From: Colimorpha sp045640985
GTDB taxonomy: Bacteria; Bacteroidota; Bacteroidia; Bacteroidales; P3
Direction: 5' to 3'
Length of the DNA stretch: 64,000 bases
Assembly (NCBI GenBank): GCA_045640985.1
Contig: JAZUFZ010000026.1
Span: forward strand, 61,304-125,303
Both the position numbers and the translations under genes were made by a program. Shown here piece after piece: positions 8,968 through 18,404 of this stretch; position 1 is the first letter of the stretch; the number at the start of each line of letters is the position of its first letter. The notes under the pieces are model-generated. The model was not told where the DNA came from, made no database searches, and saw only the letters and a list, made by a program, of their open reading frames with translations.

Positions 8968-10797
8968 ATGTCAGACATCATAAACATATTACCGGATTCT
9001 GTCGCAAACCAAATCGCCGCCGGTGAAGTGGTAGAACGCCCCGCCTCCGCTGTGAAAGAGCTGCTGGAAAATGCTATGGATGCCGGTGCTACCCAGATAC
9101 AGCTTATCGTAAAAGATGCAGGACGTACCCTACTGCAAGTCATCGACAATGGCTGTGGTATGAGTGATACCGATGCACGTCTCTGTTTCGAACGCCACGC
9201 GACCTCCAAAATTCACAAAGCAGAAGACCTGTTTGCCATCTGTACTATGGGATTCCGGGGAGAAGCTCTGGCTTCCATTGCGGCCATCGCTCAAGTAGAA
9301 CTAAAAACACGCAAACCGGAAAACGAGCTTGGCACTTGTGTTGAAATTGAAGGTAGTCAGATCAAAGATCAACACACTTGTACATGTCCTGTCGGAACCT
9401 CCATTTCAGTCAAAAACCTTTTCTTCAACGTTCCAGCCCGTCGCAACTTTCTTAAGAAAGACAGCATCGAACTGAGCCATATCGAAGAAATATTCAAACG
9501 GATAGCCATCATACACTATGACATTTCTTTCTCGTTTTACCACAACGGAAAAATGCTCTACGACCTAAAATCCGGGAATCTAGCCCAGAGACTCGCCAAC
9601 ATATTCGGAAGCGGATTTACAGAACGTCTCTATCCCGTAGAGGAAAAAAGTGATGTGGTTGATATCAAAGGATATATCAGCAAAGTTGAATATGCAAAAA
9701 AATCCCGCGGTGAGCAATACCTTTTCGTTAATGGACGCTTCATCAAACATCCAGTACTCAGTGCCGCAATCGAAAAGGCCTATACGGATCTGATTCCAGA
9801 TCATTTCTTTCCAAGTTACTTTCTCGAATTGCAGGTCGAACCCTCAAGAATTGACATCAACATTCACCCCACCAAGACCGAAGTTAAATTCATTGACGAA
9901 CATGCCATGTTTGCCATTATTCGTGCCACCACAAAAAAAGCGCTTGGGCAATTCAGTCTTGCTTCCGAACTGGAGTTCAATCCTTCAACGGAAATTGACT
10001 TCACCCCCGCACCTAAAGGATATATTCCCCAACAACCACAAGTGCACTACAATCCCAACTATAATCCTTTTAAGTCATCGGGAAACATCACTGCCAACCC
10101 CACCCCAACAATAGAGGAGAACAGCCGATGGACACACTTCTTTGACCCAATAGAAACCAAGAATCCTTTACCTGAAAATCCAGAACAATACGCCGATTCG
10201 CCTAATACGACACCCGACAATATCAGTCAAATCTCAACAACGGGCAACACTCAGGCTTTTCAGTTCCAAAACCGCTGGATAGTAACCACCATAAAGCAAG
10301 GATTACTACTTATAGACCAACAACGAGCACATGAGCGTATCTGGTTTGAACGCCTTACCGACCGGAATCGTCCTATAGCAGCACAACAGCTGCTCTTTCC
10401 TGTCAATTGCACATTCTCCCCTGCTGATACAGACATCTTCCAGGAAATCATCCCCGAACTTCAGGAGCGCGGCTTCCGTATCGATAATCTCGCAAAAAAC
10501 ACATTCGTCATCAGTGCCACTCCTTGCGACCTGAAAGAGGCAAACCTTCAGCAAATATTTGAGCAGATAATCTCTGACTACAAAGCCAGCATGATACAGA
10601 AATTCAACCAAGGCGACCAAGCACTCTACCGGACGTTAGCCCACCAGATGGCAATAAAAAGCGGACAGGCACTACAACCCGCAGAGATACAACAAATCAT
10701 AGCAGATCTTTTCTGCTGCAAGATGCCTGATATCAGTCCTTCCGGACAAAAAACACTTATCATATTAAAAGAAGACGACCTTAAAAAACTTTTTTAA
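8968..10797 (+). CDS. mutL: DNA mismatch repair protein MutL
   Basis: Couples MutS mismatch recognition to strand removal. The protein has 609 residues. The N-terminal GHKL ATPase has the motifs NQIAAGEVVERPASA, DNGCGM, GFRGEAL and GTSISV. A proline/asparagine-rich linker spans about 345-430, and a C-terminal dimerisation domain follows. The segment aligned with the MutL endonuclease motif DQHA(x)2E reads DQQRAHE, so the metal-binding histidine and the following alanine are changed and nicking activity is doubtful. Co-transcription with the rhomboid gene 4 bp downstream is likely. Confidence 0.97.
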   Translation: MSDIINILPDSVANQIAAGEVVERPASAVKELLENAMDAGATQIQLIVKDAGRTLLQVIDNGCGMSDTDARLCFERHATSKIHKAEDLFAICTMGFRGEALASIAAIAQVELKTRKPENELGTCVEIEGSQIKDQHTCTCPVGTSISVKNLFFNVPARRNFLKKDSIELSHIEEIFKRIAIIHYDISFSFYHNGKMLYDLKSGNLAQRLANIFGSGFTERLYPVEEKSDVVDIKGYISKVEYAKKSRGEQYLFVNGRFIKHPVLSAAIEKAYTDLIPDHFFPSYFLELQVEPSRIDINIHPTKTEVKFIDEHAMFAIIRATTKKALGQFSLASELEFNPSTEIDFTPAPKGYIPQQPQVHYNPNYNPFKSSGNITANPTPTIEENSRWTHFFDPIETKNPLPENPEQYADSPNTTPDNISQISTTGNTQAFQFQNRWIVTTIKQGLLLIDQQRAHERIWFERLTDRNRPIAAQQLLFPVNCTFSPADTDIFQEIIPELQERGFRIDNLAKNTFVISATPCDLKEANLQQIFEQIISDYKASMIQKFNQGDQALYRTLAHQMAIKSGQALQPAEIQQIIADLFCCKMPDISPSGQKTLIILKEDDLKKLF

Positions 10798-10801
10798 CGA
10801 T

Positions 10802-11428
10802 ATGTCAGAATACAGTCCACAACGATTTCAGATGCTGCCCACAGCAGTCAAAAACCTACTCATCATCAATGTCATATTCTTCATGGCGACCATAGTACTT
10901 GAACGCCAGGAGTTGTTCAATATTACCAACGCACTGATTCTATACCCCATCCAGAGCGGGTACTTCAAAATTTGGCAACCCGTCACCTATATGTTTATGC
11001 ACTCAAACTTCGACCATCTCTTCTTCAATATGTTTGCCTTGTGGATGTTCGGGTACGTGCTTGAAAATATCTGGGGAACACGACGGTTCCTTTTCTATTA
11101 TTTTGCATGTGGATTAGGTGCGGCAGCCATCAGTCTTCTCATTGGTCACGGTCCGACTCTGGGTGCATCTGGCGCTGTTTACGGAATCCTGCTCGCTTTC
11201 GGTATGCTTTTCCCCGAAGAACGCATTTACCTCTATTTCCTGCTTCCTATCAAAGCCAAGTGGTTCGTCATAGGATATGCCGCACTCGAACTCTTTGAAG
11301 GAGTCTTCCGCAGCTATGACGGCATAGCGCATTTTGCACATCTCGGAGGAATGCTCATCGGACTCATCATCATACTCCTTTGGCGACGAAAAGAACGGGA
11401 TCAATACAATGGGCCATTCCGATATTAA
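10802..11428 (+). CDS. Rhomboid-family intramembrane serine protease
   Basis: Predicted membrane protease of 208 residues with six hydrophobic segments. The catalytic serine lies in GASGAVYG (near residue 123) and the partner histidine in the later helix IAHFAHLGGM (near 180). The WQPVTYMFMHSNFDHLFFNM segment matches the family's first-helix/L1 region with its HxxxxHxxxN pattern. The substrate is unknown. It sits directly after mutL. Confidence 0.93.
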   Translation: MSEYSPQRFQMLPTAVKNLLIINVIFFMATIVLERQELFNITNALILYPIQSGYFKIWQPVTYMFMHSNFDHLFFNMFALWMFGYVLENIWGTRRFLFYYFACGLGAAAISLLIGHGPTLGASGAVYGILLAFGMLFPEERIYLYFLLPIKAKWFVIGYAALELFEGVFRSYDGIAHFAHLGGMLIGLIIILLWRRKERDQYNGPFRY

Positions 11429-11462
11429 CCCCCAGCCCAAATGTTAAAAATCCAATTTCTCT

Positions 11463-11492
11463 TGGCTGATACAAAAATAATATGTAATTTTG
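11463..11492 (+). promoter_or_regulatory. Promoter of the M20 peptidase / NfnAB-like unit
   Basis: A TTGGC element at 11463 and TAATTTTG at 11485-11492, separated by 19 bp from the end of TTG, match the Bacteroidota -33/-7 pattern. The leader is about 30 nt. Confidence 0.7.
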
Positions 11493-11526
11493 CATCGTGA
11501 ATCATAATCTGTAAAATAACAATTAT

Positions 11527-12906
11527 ATGAAAGGAATTAAAGAATATATTGAAAACAACAAAGACCGGTTCCTTGAAGAACTGTTCGAACTCATCCGCAT
11601 TCCATCCATCAGCGCAGAAGAAAGCCATAAGCCTGACATGCTGCGATGCGCTGAAAAATGGAAAGAAATTCTGCTGAAAGCGGGTGCTGACAAAGCAGAA
11701 GTAATGCCCACAACCGGCAATCCTGTAGTATTTGGAGAGAAAACCATCTCTGCCACCGCTCCCACCGTATTGGTTTACGGACATTACGATGTAATGCCTG
11801 TAGAGCCTTTGGATTTATGGAATACAAAGCCATTTGAACCCGTAGTAAAAGACGGTTACATCTGGGCTCGTGGAGCCGATGATGATAAAGGTCAGAGTTT
11901 CATGCATGCCAAGGCATTTGAGTTTATGGTAAAGACCAACCAGTTGCCCTGCAATGTGAAATTCATGCTCGAAGGTGAAGAAGAAATCGGAAGCGGCGCT
12001 TTATATGGATTCTGCGAGAGCCACAAAGAACTTCTGAAAGCTGATGTGATATTAGTGAGCGACACTGGAATGATTGCCCAGGATGTTCCAAGTATTACCA
12101 GTGGTCTGAGAGGGCTTTGCTATTGGGATGTGGAGGTTACCGGTGCCAACCACGACCTTCACAGCGGCATCTATGGCGGTGCAGTGGCCAATCCCATTAA
12201 CATTCTCTGCAAGATGATTGCCAGTCTCCACGATGAGAACAACCATATCACAATTCCTGGATTTTATGATGATGTGCTTGTGATCAGCGACGAAGAGAGG
12301 AAACTGATGGCCCAGGCCCCGTTCAACGAGGAAGAGTACAAAAAAGAACTTGACATAAAAGAGGTTCATGGCGAAAAAGGTTTCACGACCAAAGAACGCA
12401 CCGGCATACGGCCATGCCTGGACGTATGCGGCATCTGGGGCGGACATACCGGTGAAGGTTCAAAGACCGTTCTCCCAAGTAAAGCCTTCGCTAAGATTTC
12501 CACCCGATTGGTAGCAAATCAGGATTATGAAAAAATCAGTCTCCTGTTCAAGAACCATTTCGAGAGCATTGCACCGGACTGCGTTACCGTGAAAGTTACT
12601 CCAAGCCATGGTGGCGCTGCCTACGTAAGCCCGCTTGACATGCCCGCCTACAAAGCCGCAGAGAAGGCTATGGAAACCACTTTCGGATGTCGTCCCGTAC
12701 CAACCCGCAGCGGTGGAAGCATTCCTATCGTAGCCGGATTTGAGAAGATTTTAGGAATCAAGAGCATTCTGATGGGATTCGGATTAGGAAGCGATGCCAT
12801 CCATGCTCCAAACGAAAACTACCCGCTCTTCAATTTCTATAAAGGCATCGAAACAATCCCCTACTTCTACGAGAATTTCGCAAAACTGACAAAAGAGACC
12901 TGCTAA
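11527..12906 (+). CDS. M20-family zinc metallopeptidase (dipeptidase)
   Basis: Cytoplasmic peptidase of 459 residues with no signal peptide. Metal-binding and catalytic motifs of the M20 family are visible: GHYDVMPVE (metal His and the base-region Asp), WARGADDDKGQ (bridging Asp), EGEEEIGS (catalytic and metal Glu), SDTGM, and HAPNENYPL near the C-terminus with the last metal His. It most resembles the dipeptidase/Cys-Gly peptidase group. The NfnAB-like gene follows 35 bp later with no promoter or terminator visible between them. Confidence 0.92.
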   Translation: MKGIKEYIENNKDRFLEELFELIRIPSISAEESHKPDMLRCAEKWKEILLKAGADKAEVMPTTGNPVVFGEKTISATAPTVLVYGHYDVMPVEPLDLWNTKPFEPVVKDGYIWARGADDDKGQSFMHAKAFEFMVKTNQLPCNVKFMLEGEEEIGSGALYGFCESHKELLKADVILVSDTGMIAQDVPSITSGLRGLCYWDVEVTGANHDLHSGIYGGAVANPINILCKMIASLHDENNHITIPGFYDDVLVISDEERKLMAQAPFNEEEYKKELDIKEVHGEKGFTTKERTGIRPCLDVCGIWGGHTGEGSKTVLPSKAFAKISTRLVANQDYEKISLLFKNHFESIAPDCVTVKVTPSHGGAAYVSPLDMPAYKAAEKAMETTFGCRPVPTRSGGSIPIVAGFEKILGIKSILMGFGLGSDAIHAPNENYPLFNFYKGIETIPYFYENFAKLTKETC

Positions 12907-12941
12907 AACAATAATCACCATAACAATCAATAGGCCGACGT

Positions 12942-15248
12942 ATGTACAGAATCACAAAAAAAGAGCAGCTTACCAGCACCAACTACCTGATGGAAGTTGA
13001 AGCCCCTTGGATCGCCAGCAGCGGAAAGCCAGGGCAGTTTGTCATTGTAATTCCACGCGACAAGGGGGAACGTGTACCTCTCACCATCGCTGACACCAAC
13101 TTGCAACAGCAGACCGTCACAATAGTTTATCAGGTGGTTGGCGATTCCACCAGATACCTTTCTACGCTAAACGAAGGTGATTTCATCTTTTCAATCGTCG
13201 GTCCTCTTGGCAAGCCGTCCGAACTCATCAACCTCAGCGATGAAGAACTTCAGCAGAAGCATTTCCTTTTCATTGCCGGAGGCGTAGGTATCGCCCCCGT
13301 CTATCCACAGGTAAAATGGATGCACCGGCATGGGGCCAAGGTTGATGTTATCATGGGTGCCCGCAACGTAGATCTGCTTTTCTGGGAAGAAAAGATGCGC
13401 CAAGAGTGCGATAACCTGTACATCATGACCGATGACGGAAGCTATGGTGAGAAAGGTCTCGTAACCGCGAAAATAGATGAACTTATAGGAACACACAAGA
13501 ATGTCTATGATTGTGCCGTGAGCATAGGTCCGTTGCCGATGATGAAATTCTGCTGTCTCACTACCCGCAAATACGACCTTAAAACCATCGTAAGCCTCAA
13601 CTCCATGATGGTAGATGGAACGGGTATGTGTGGTGCCTGCCGCGTCACTATTGACGGTAAAGTCAAGTTCACCTGTGTTGATGGTCCCGAATTTGACGGA
13701 CACCTGGTAGATTTTGATGAAGCCATCAAACGCCTGGCCAAACCAGATGCAAAGAAATATCGCATCGCTCACAATGAACACGGCCACCATTGCAACCTTG
13801 CCGACAAAGTTTATGAACAGATAGCCGCAGAGCCCGACGCTTCCACCGACCCACGGTACACTATGCAGGTACAGCAGACCCGCATAGAAACCCTCGCTCA
13901 AAATCCAAATGAACGAGTCCGGAATTTTGAAGAGGTCAGCCTCGGCTACACCCCAGACCGTGCTGTTCATGAAGCCCGCAGGTGTCTCCGATGCAAACAT
14001 CCCAGATGCATTACCAAATGTCCCGTAAACATCCAGATACCCAGTTTTCTTGATGCTGTAGCACATGAAGATTTTGAAGGTGCCGCCCGCATCCTCGCCA
14101 AGGACTCTACCTTGAGCGCAATATGTGGACGCGTATGCCCGCAGGAAAACCAATGCGAAGGCGCATGCCTTATGAACGGCAGGAAACAGCCTTTGGCAAT
14201 CGGAGCCCTCGAACGTTTCGTAGCCGACTGGGCCCGGGAACATCATCTCAAACTATGGGAAACAGCCCCTGCCAACGGACATAAAGTTGCCATCATCGGA
14301 TCAGGACCATCCGGCCTCACTTGCGCCGGCGACCTTGCTAAAATGGGCTATCAGGTAACCATCTTTGAAGCACTCCACCATGCCGGAGGTGTACTTGTTT
14401 ACGGAATACCAGAGTTCCGCCTACCCAAACAGAAAATCGTACAAACCGAGATCGACAATCTCAAAGCTATGGGTGTTGATATCCAGACCAATGTCATCAT
14501 CGGAAAATCCGTAACCATTGACGAATTAATGGACAAACACGGATTTGAAGCCGTATATATTGCCTCTGGTGCCGGATTACCGAAATTCATGAATATTCCT
14601 GGCGAAACTCTGGTAGGCGTAGTTGCCGCCAATGAACTCCTGACCCGAACAAACCTTATGCACGGATACGATGAGACATACGATACCCCTATCTACCTCG
14701 GTAAGGAAGTACTGGTAATCGGAGGTGGAAACGTTGCCATGGATGCCGCAAGAACCGCCCGGCGACTGGGCAGCAACGTTACCATAGTATATCGTCGCAG
14801 TGAAGCCGATATGCCGGCTCGTAGAGAAGAACTGCTCCATGCCAAAGAAGAAGGCATTATAGTTGCAGACAAATCCAATCCCATCGAAATTCTCGGAGAC
14901 GAACAAGGCAACGTCCGCGCCATCCGGTGCGTACGGATGGCACAAGGGGAACGCGATGCTAAAGGTCGCATGTCTTACAATCCAATAGAAGGCAGTGAAT
15001 TTGAAATACCCGCCGACACCATCATTATGGCATTGGGAACCAGTCCTAATCCTCTTATCAAGAATACCACCCAGGGGTTAGAAACAGAATCCTTCGGAGG
15101 CATCAGGACCGACAGCACTGGAGCCACCAGCCGCAAAGGCGTCTTCGCTGGAGGTGATGCAGTAAGCGGAGCCGCCACCGTCATACTCGCCATGGGTGCT
15201 GGACGCCTTGCCGCACGCTCTATTGACGCCTACATCAAAAGTCTATAA
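12942..15248 (+). CDS. Fused NfnA/NfnB-like NAD(P)H:ferredoxin oxidoreductase
   Basis: Single 768-residue chain combining two proteins that are separate in many bacteria. Residues 1-280 resemble the dihydroorotate dehydrogenase electron-transfer subunit (NfnA/SudB): an FAD/NAD(H) domain with FIAGGVGIAPVYPQ and a [2Fe-2S] site around 226-250 (GTGMCGACRV, FTCVDGPEF). Residues 290-768 resemble the NADPH-dependent glutamate synthase small chain (NfnB/SudA), with [4Fe-4S] cysteines (CLRCKHPRCITKCP, CGRVCPQENQCEGAC) and two Rossmann motifs (IIGSGPSGLTCAG, VIGGGNVAMDAAR). No glutamate synthase large subunit is nearby. Transhydrogenation or electron bifurcation between NADH, NADPH and ferredoxin is the likely role, inferred from the family. 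Confidence 0.9.
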   Translation: MYRITKKEQLTSTNYLMEVEAPWIASSGKPGQFVIVIPRDKGERVPLTIADTNLQQQTVTIVYQVVGDSTRYLSTLNEGDFIFSIVGPLGKPSELINLSDEELQQKHFLFIAGGVGIAPVYPQVKWMHRHGAKVDVIMGARNVDLLFWEEKMRQECDNLYIMTDDGSYGEKGLVTAKIDELIGTHKNVYDCAVSIGPLPMMKFCCLTTRKYDLKTIVSLNSMMVDGTGMCGACRVTIDGKVKFTCVDGPEFDGHLVDFDEAIKRLAKPDAKKYRIAHNEHGHHCNLADKVYEQIAAEPDASTDPRYTMQVQQTRIETLAQNPNERVRNFEEVSLGYTPDRAVHEARRCLRCKHPRCITKCPVNIQIPSFLDAVAHEDFEGAARILAKDSTLSAICGRVCPQENQCEGACLMNGRKQPLAIGALERFVADWAREHHLKLWETAPANGHKVAIIGSGPSGLTCAGDLAKMGYQVTIFEALHHAGGVLVYGIPEFRLPKQKIVQTEIDNLKAMGVDIQTNVIIGKSVTIDELMDKHGFEAVYIASGAGLPKFMNIPGETLVGVVAANELLTRTNLMHGYDETYDTPIYLGKEVLVIGGGNVAMDAARTARRLGSNVTIVYRRSEADMPARREELLHAKEEGIIVADKSNPIEILGDEQGNVRAIRCVRMAQGERDAKGRMSYNPIEGSEFEIPADTIIMALGTSPNPLIKNTTQGLETESFGGIRTDSTGATSRKGVFAGGDAVSGAATVILAMGAGRLAARSIDAYIKSL

Positions 15249-15256
15249 GGAAACCA

Positions 15257-15294
15257 TTGGCAGAATTAGATATCCGCTGGACTAATTCTGCCAA
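15257..15294 (+). terminator. Hairpin after the NfnAB-like gene
   Basis: A 13-bp inverted repeat with a 12-nt loop (TTGGCAGAATTAG / CTAATTCTGCCAA) starts 8 bp after the stop codon. No clear U-tract follows, so it may be a terminator or an mRNA-stabilising stem. Confidence 0.6.
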
Positions 15295-15403
15295 CAAGTA
15301 TCGGTAATAATCCTTTTCCAGGGACTTGCTTCCCTGGAGTGATTCCGTGCGCGGTCGCTCCGATGCGCTTGGCGCAGAGCCACCATCGGGGGCTCTGCTC
15401 TGT

Positions 15404-15522
15404 GGTAACTCCCTTCTATCTTCTTTTTATCTCCATATTAACTTCTTTTTATCTCCTTTCCTTAGAATAAGAGATAGAAAAAAGATAAACTGGAGATAAA
15501 AAGAAGATAGAAGGGAGTTACC
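15404..15522. repeat. 11-bp-period palindromic element, copy B (119 bp)
   Basis: Exactly 55 + 9 + 55 bp: five 11-bp units from GGTAACTCCCT, centre TCCTTAGAA, five units ending AGGGAGTTACC. The reverse complement of copy B matches copy C (35168-35286) almost base for base, including an asymmetric GAAGTTAATATGG marker. This is the only copy lying between convergent genes. Confidence 0.92.
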
Positions 15523-15596
15523 CCTTACAAATGGCTATATTACAGCAGGAAAAGACCGTCTCATAGAAGGGCTTCCGCGACGGGGAGCAAAGGGCT

Positions 15597-17201
15597 TTAC
15601 TTGGTGGTTGCGCCGGAAATCTGTTTGCGGGCCTGTTCGATGCCGGCGAGATAGATTTTGTCGATGTCCTTGATGACGCGAAAATAATACGGCACACCGT
15701 AAAGGTCCTTGGCTATGATGGCTTTGAGAAGAATGGGTATATACTGATCTGTGAAAAGTATGCGGTCCTGGTCTGCCGTGGCGGACAAAGAATCCCGGTC
15801 TATGCCTTGGGCTGAGACGTAGTTGGTAAACTGCTCTGTGAGATACGAACTGTCACAACAGGAAAGAAAATAATCAAAACCTAACTGTTCGTATGGGGCT
15901 CGGTGCTGGTCTGCCCATTGCATACACCATATTTCAAAGAGGTTCTGTTCGCGGATTTTCACATAATAGTCGGTAAGTTTTGTGGTGTCAATCGGTACGA
16001 ATATATCCGGCATGATGCCCCCGCCGCCATAGACGACACGTCCAGCGTGAGTTGTATATTTAAGAGAATCGGGGAAATGTATAGAATCTGCTGAAACGAG
16101 TTCGCCATGTTTGTAGCGTTCATAATAGTCCTTCTGATATTCGTCGGTGCCCTGGGCGTATGGTTTCTGTATGCAACGGCCTGACGGAGTGTAGTAACGG
16201 GCAGTGGTAAGTCGGATCTGTGCGCCGTCGCGAAGGGTATAAATCTGCTGGACAAGTCCTTTTCCGAAACTGCGCCGTCCCACAAGGATACCCCTATCCC
16301 AATCCTGAATGGCGCCGCTGAGAATCTCGCTTGCTGAGGCCGAGCCTTCATCGATGAGGACTACAATGGGCTGTTCGCGCCAGCATCCTTTGTAGTTGGA
16401 AAAGATATTGCGCCGTGGGGAATGACGGCCCTGGGTATAAACGATGAGGGATTTCTTGGGGATGAACTCATTGGCAAGCCGTGTGGCGATGTCGAGATAA
16501 CCGCCTGTGTTGCCGCGAAGATCAAGCACAAGGGCTTTCATTCCCTGGTCTTTAAGTGCCTTTATCGCCTGGGTAACTTCATTATCGGATGTACGCGAAA
16601 AACGGAGAAGGCGGAGATAACCGATGGAGTCATCCGTAAGAAAATAATTATCCACAGAGTATATCGGAACACGCCCGCGGGTAAGATTAAATGTATATTG
16701 GCGAGAGCCGCGAAGTACCGTCAGCACGACCTGTGAACCTTTAGGACCTCGCATATAGCGGGGAACCCATTGATTGTTGATTGTGTCGCCCGTGGCATTG
16801 AGCGTATCAATGGCAATGATCCTGTCTCCGCGGCGGATGCCGACGTGCTCAGCAGGACCGCCTTTGATGACATCCGTGACAAAAATGGTGTCTTTGATAA
16901 TCTGGAAAGATACCCCGACGCCTTCGAAATTTCCCTGAAGGGCTTCGTTGGCTTTCTGCACATCTTTAGAGGAAATGTATATGCTGTGGGGATCCAGCTT
17001 GCGGAGCATCTCCGAGACGGCACTTTCGCTCAGTTTATTCAGATCGGAAGAATCCACATATTTGTTCTCAATAAGTTCCAAAGCCTCATAAATGCGGTAC
17101 AGACCATCTACAGTTGTGTCAGCCTTGAAAGTTTTTTTGCTTTGGGCGAAGGTAATGGAAATAAATGTAAACAGCAGAGTAATAACAAATATACGTTTCA
17201 T
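15597..17201 (-). CDS. S41-family C-terminal processing peptidase (Ctp)
   Basis: Periplasmic serine protease of 534 residues with a signal peptide (MKRIFVITLLFTFISITFAQS). A PDZ domain spans about 75-165 (GVSFQIIKDTIFV, GIRRGDRIIAID). The S41 core contains LDLRGNTGGYLD, the nucleophile region DEGSASASEILSGA and the lysine in GRRSFGKGLVQQ. The C-terminal domain carries several hundred base pairs of less conserved sequence. The ATG at 17201 was chosen because it begins the signal peptide and lies about 20 nt after the -7 box. Divergent from tgt, with the two promoters some 30 bp apart. Confidence 0.94.
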   Translation of the reverse strand: MKRIFVITLLFTFISITFAQSKKTFKADTTVDGLYRIYEALELIENKYVDSSDLNKLSESAVSEMLRKLDPHSIYISSKDVQKANEALQGNFEGVGVSFQIIKDTIFVTDVIKGGPAEHVGIRRGDRIIAIDTLNATGDTINNQWVPRYMRGPKGSQVVLTVLRGSRQYTFNLTRGRVPIYSVDNYFLTDDSIGYLRLLRFSRTSDNEVTQAIKALKDQGMKALVLDLRGNTGGYLDIATRLANEFIPKKSLIVYTQGRHSPRRNIFSNYKGCWREQPIVVLIDEGSASASEILSGAIQDWDRGILVGRRSFGKGLVQQIYTLRDGAQIRLTTARYYTPSGRCIQKPYAQGTDEYQKDYYERYKHGELVSADSIHFPDSLKYTTHAGRVVYGGGGIMPDIFVPIDTTKLTDYYVKIREQNLFEIWCMQWADQHRAPYEQLGFDYFLSCCDSSYLTEQFTNYVSAQGIDRDSLSATADQDRILFTDQYIPILLKAIIAKDLYGVPYYFRVIKDIDKIYLAGIEQARKQISGATTK

Positions 17202-17222
17202 TACATAATGTATTTGGAACTG

Positions 17223-17230
17223 CAAATATA
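17223..17230 (-). promoter_or_regulatory. -7 box for the S41 peptidase
   Basis: The reverse strand reads TATATTTG. The leader to the ATG at 17201 is about 17 nt. Confidence 0.7.
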
Positions 17231-17261
17231 CATTTTTTTTATGACATTGAAAAAAAAGTTG

Positions 17262-17269
17262 TAATTTTG
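17262..17269 (+). promoter_or_regulatory. -7 box giving a leaderless tgt transcript
   Basis: TAATTTTG is followed by only CAAC before the tgt ATG at 17274. A TTG at 17238 is suitably placed as the -33 element. Transcription is predicted to begin at or within a base or two of the A of the start codon. Confidence 0.7.
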
Positions 17270-17273
17270 CAAC

Positions 17274-18404
17274 ATGAAATTTGACTTACTTACCACCGAT
17301 ACACAAAGCCATGCAAGAGCCGGAATAGTTCATACTGACCATGGTGATATACCGACGCCCATTTTTATGCCAGTAGGAACTGTGGGGAGCGTAAAAGCCG
17401 TACACCAGCGGGAACTGAAGGAAGAAATAAACGCCAGAATTATTTTAGGAAACACCTATCATCTGTATCTGCGACCGGGGATGGATATTCTGCACGAAGC
17501 GGGTGGATTACATAAATTCATGAACTGGGAACGGCCGATCCTGACCGACAGCGGAGGGTTTCAGGTATTTTCACTTGCCGCAAACCGCAAATTAACCGAA
17601 GAAGGATGCACTTTCAGAAGCCATATAGACGGTTCAAAGCATATCTTTACCCCTGAAAAGGTGATGGATATCCAGCGGATAATCGGCTCAGACATTATGA
17701 TGGCCCTCGACGAATGCCCTCCGGGAGAGTCGGATTACAACTACGCAAAAAAATCCTTAGGGCTCACCCACCGATGGCTGGAGCGTTGCATAAAACACTT
17801 CGATGAGACCCAACCGCTATACGGACATAGTCAAACGCTTTTCCCAATCGTCCAAGGATGTAAATATCCAGATTTGAGACGACACAGTGCCAATTTCTGT
17901 GCCGAACTGAACCGGGAGGGATATGCTATCGGAGGTCTTGCCGTAGGAGAACCTACCGAAGTTATGTACGAAATGATTGAAATCGTGAATGCCATATTAC
18001 CGGAAGAAAAGCCCAGATACCTGATGGGGGTAGGCACACCGGCAAACCTTCTGGAAGGTATCGAGCGGGGAATTGACATGTTTGACTGTGTGATGCCTAC
18101 GAGAAACGGACGTAACGGACTGCTGTTTACACTTCACGGAACCATCAATATCAAAAACAAAAAATGGGAGACTTGTTTTGAACCGATTGACCCGGAAAGT
18201 ACAGCAGAATCCGACCATTATTATACGTTGGCATACCTGCACCACCTTATCAAATCGGAAGAACTTTTAGGTTTACAGATTGCCTCTATTCACAATCTGG
18301 CATTCTATCTCAGACTGGTAACTATGGCACGGGAATATATTCTGACCGGTGACTTTACCTCATGGAAAAGAAGTATCATTTCCGATATTATGAGGCGGCT
18401 ATAG
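17274..18404 (+). CDS. tgt: tRNA-guanine (queuine) transglycosylase
   Basis: Exchanges G34 for a queuosine precursor (preQ1) in GUN-anticodon tRNAs. The protein has 376 residues. Family motifs are clear: PIFMPVGTVGSVKAV, NTYHLYLRPG, LTDSGGFQVFSL with the active-site Asp, FPIVQGC, IGGLAVGEP and MFDCVMPTRNGRNG with the nucleophilic Asp. The zinc site is unusual. Where canonical enzymes carry CxCxxC before the YLHHL motif, this one has S, A and D, though the later His (ASIHNL) is kept. I believe this loss is shared with other Bacteroidales Tgt proteins. The 3' end overlaps the convergent thioesterase gene by 6 bp. Confidence 0.96.
   Translation: MKFDLLTTDTQSHARAGIVHTDHGDIPTPIFMPVGTVGSVKAVHQRELKEEINARIILGNTYHLYLRPGMDILHEAGGLHKFMNWERPILTDSGGFQVFSLAANRKLTEEGCTFRSHIDGSKHIFTPEKVMDIQRIIGSDIMMALDECPPGESDYNYAKKSLGLTHRWLERCIKHFDETQPLYGHSQTLFPIVQGCKYPDLRRHSANFCAELNREGYAIGGLAVGEPTEVMYEMIEIVNAILPEEKPRYLMGVGTPANLLEGIERGIDMFDCVMPTRNGRNGLLFTLHGTINIKNKKWETCFEPIDPESTAESDHYYTLAYLHHLIKSEELLGLQIASIHNLAFYLRLVTMAREYILTGDFTSWKRSIISDIMRRL

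Larger units (their letters stand above)
15249..15596. other. Convergent intergenic region rich in hairpins
   Basis: This stretch holds four structures in a row: the 15257-15294 hairpin; a short stem TCCAGGGA/TCCCTGGA (15316-15337); a GC-rich module at 15349-15375 that recurs with one mismatch, inverted, at 29231-29257; and palindromic copy B. No gene is visible. Confidence 0.7.

Noticed and set aside
12942..15248. Calling this gene a glutamate synthase or a dihydroorotate dehydrogenase subunit
   Set aside because: No glutamate synthase large chain or pyrD is adjacent, and the fusion layout matches NfnAB/SudAB-type oxidoreductases better.
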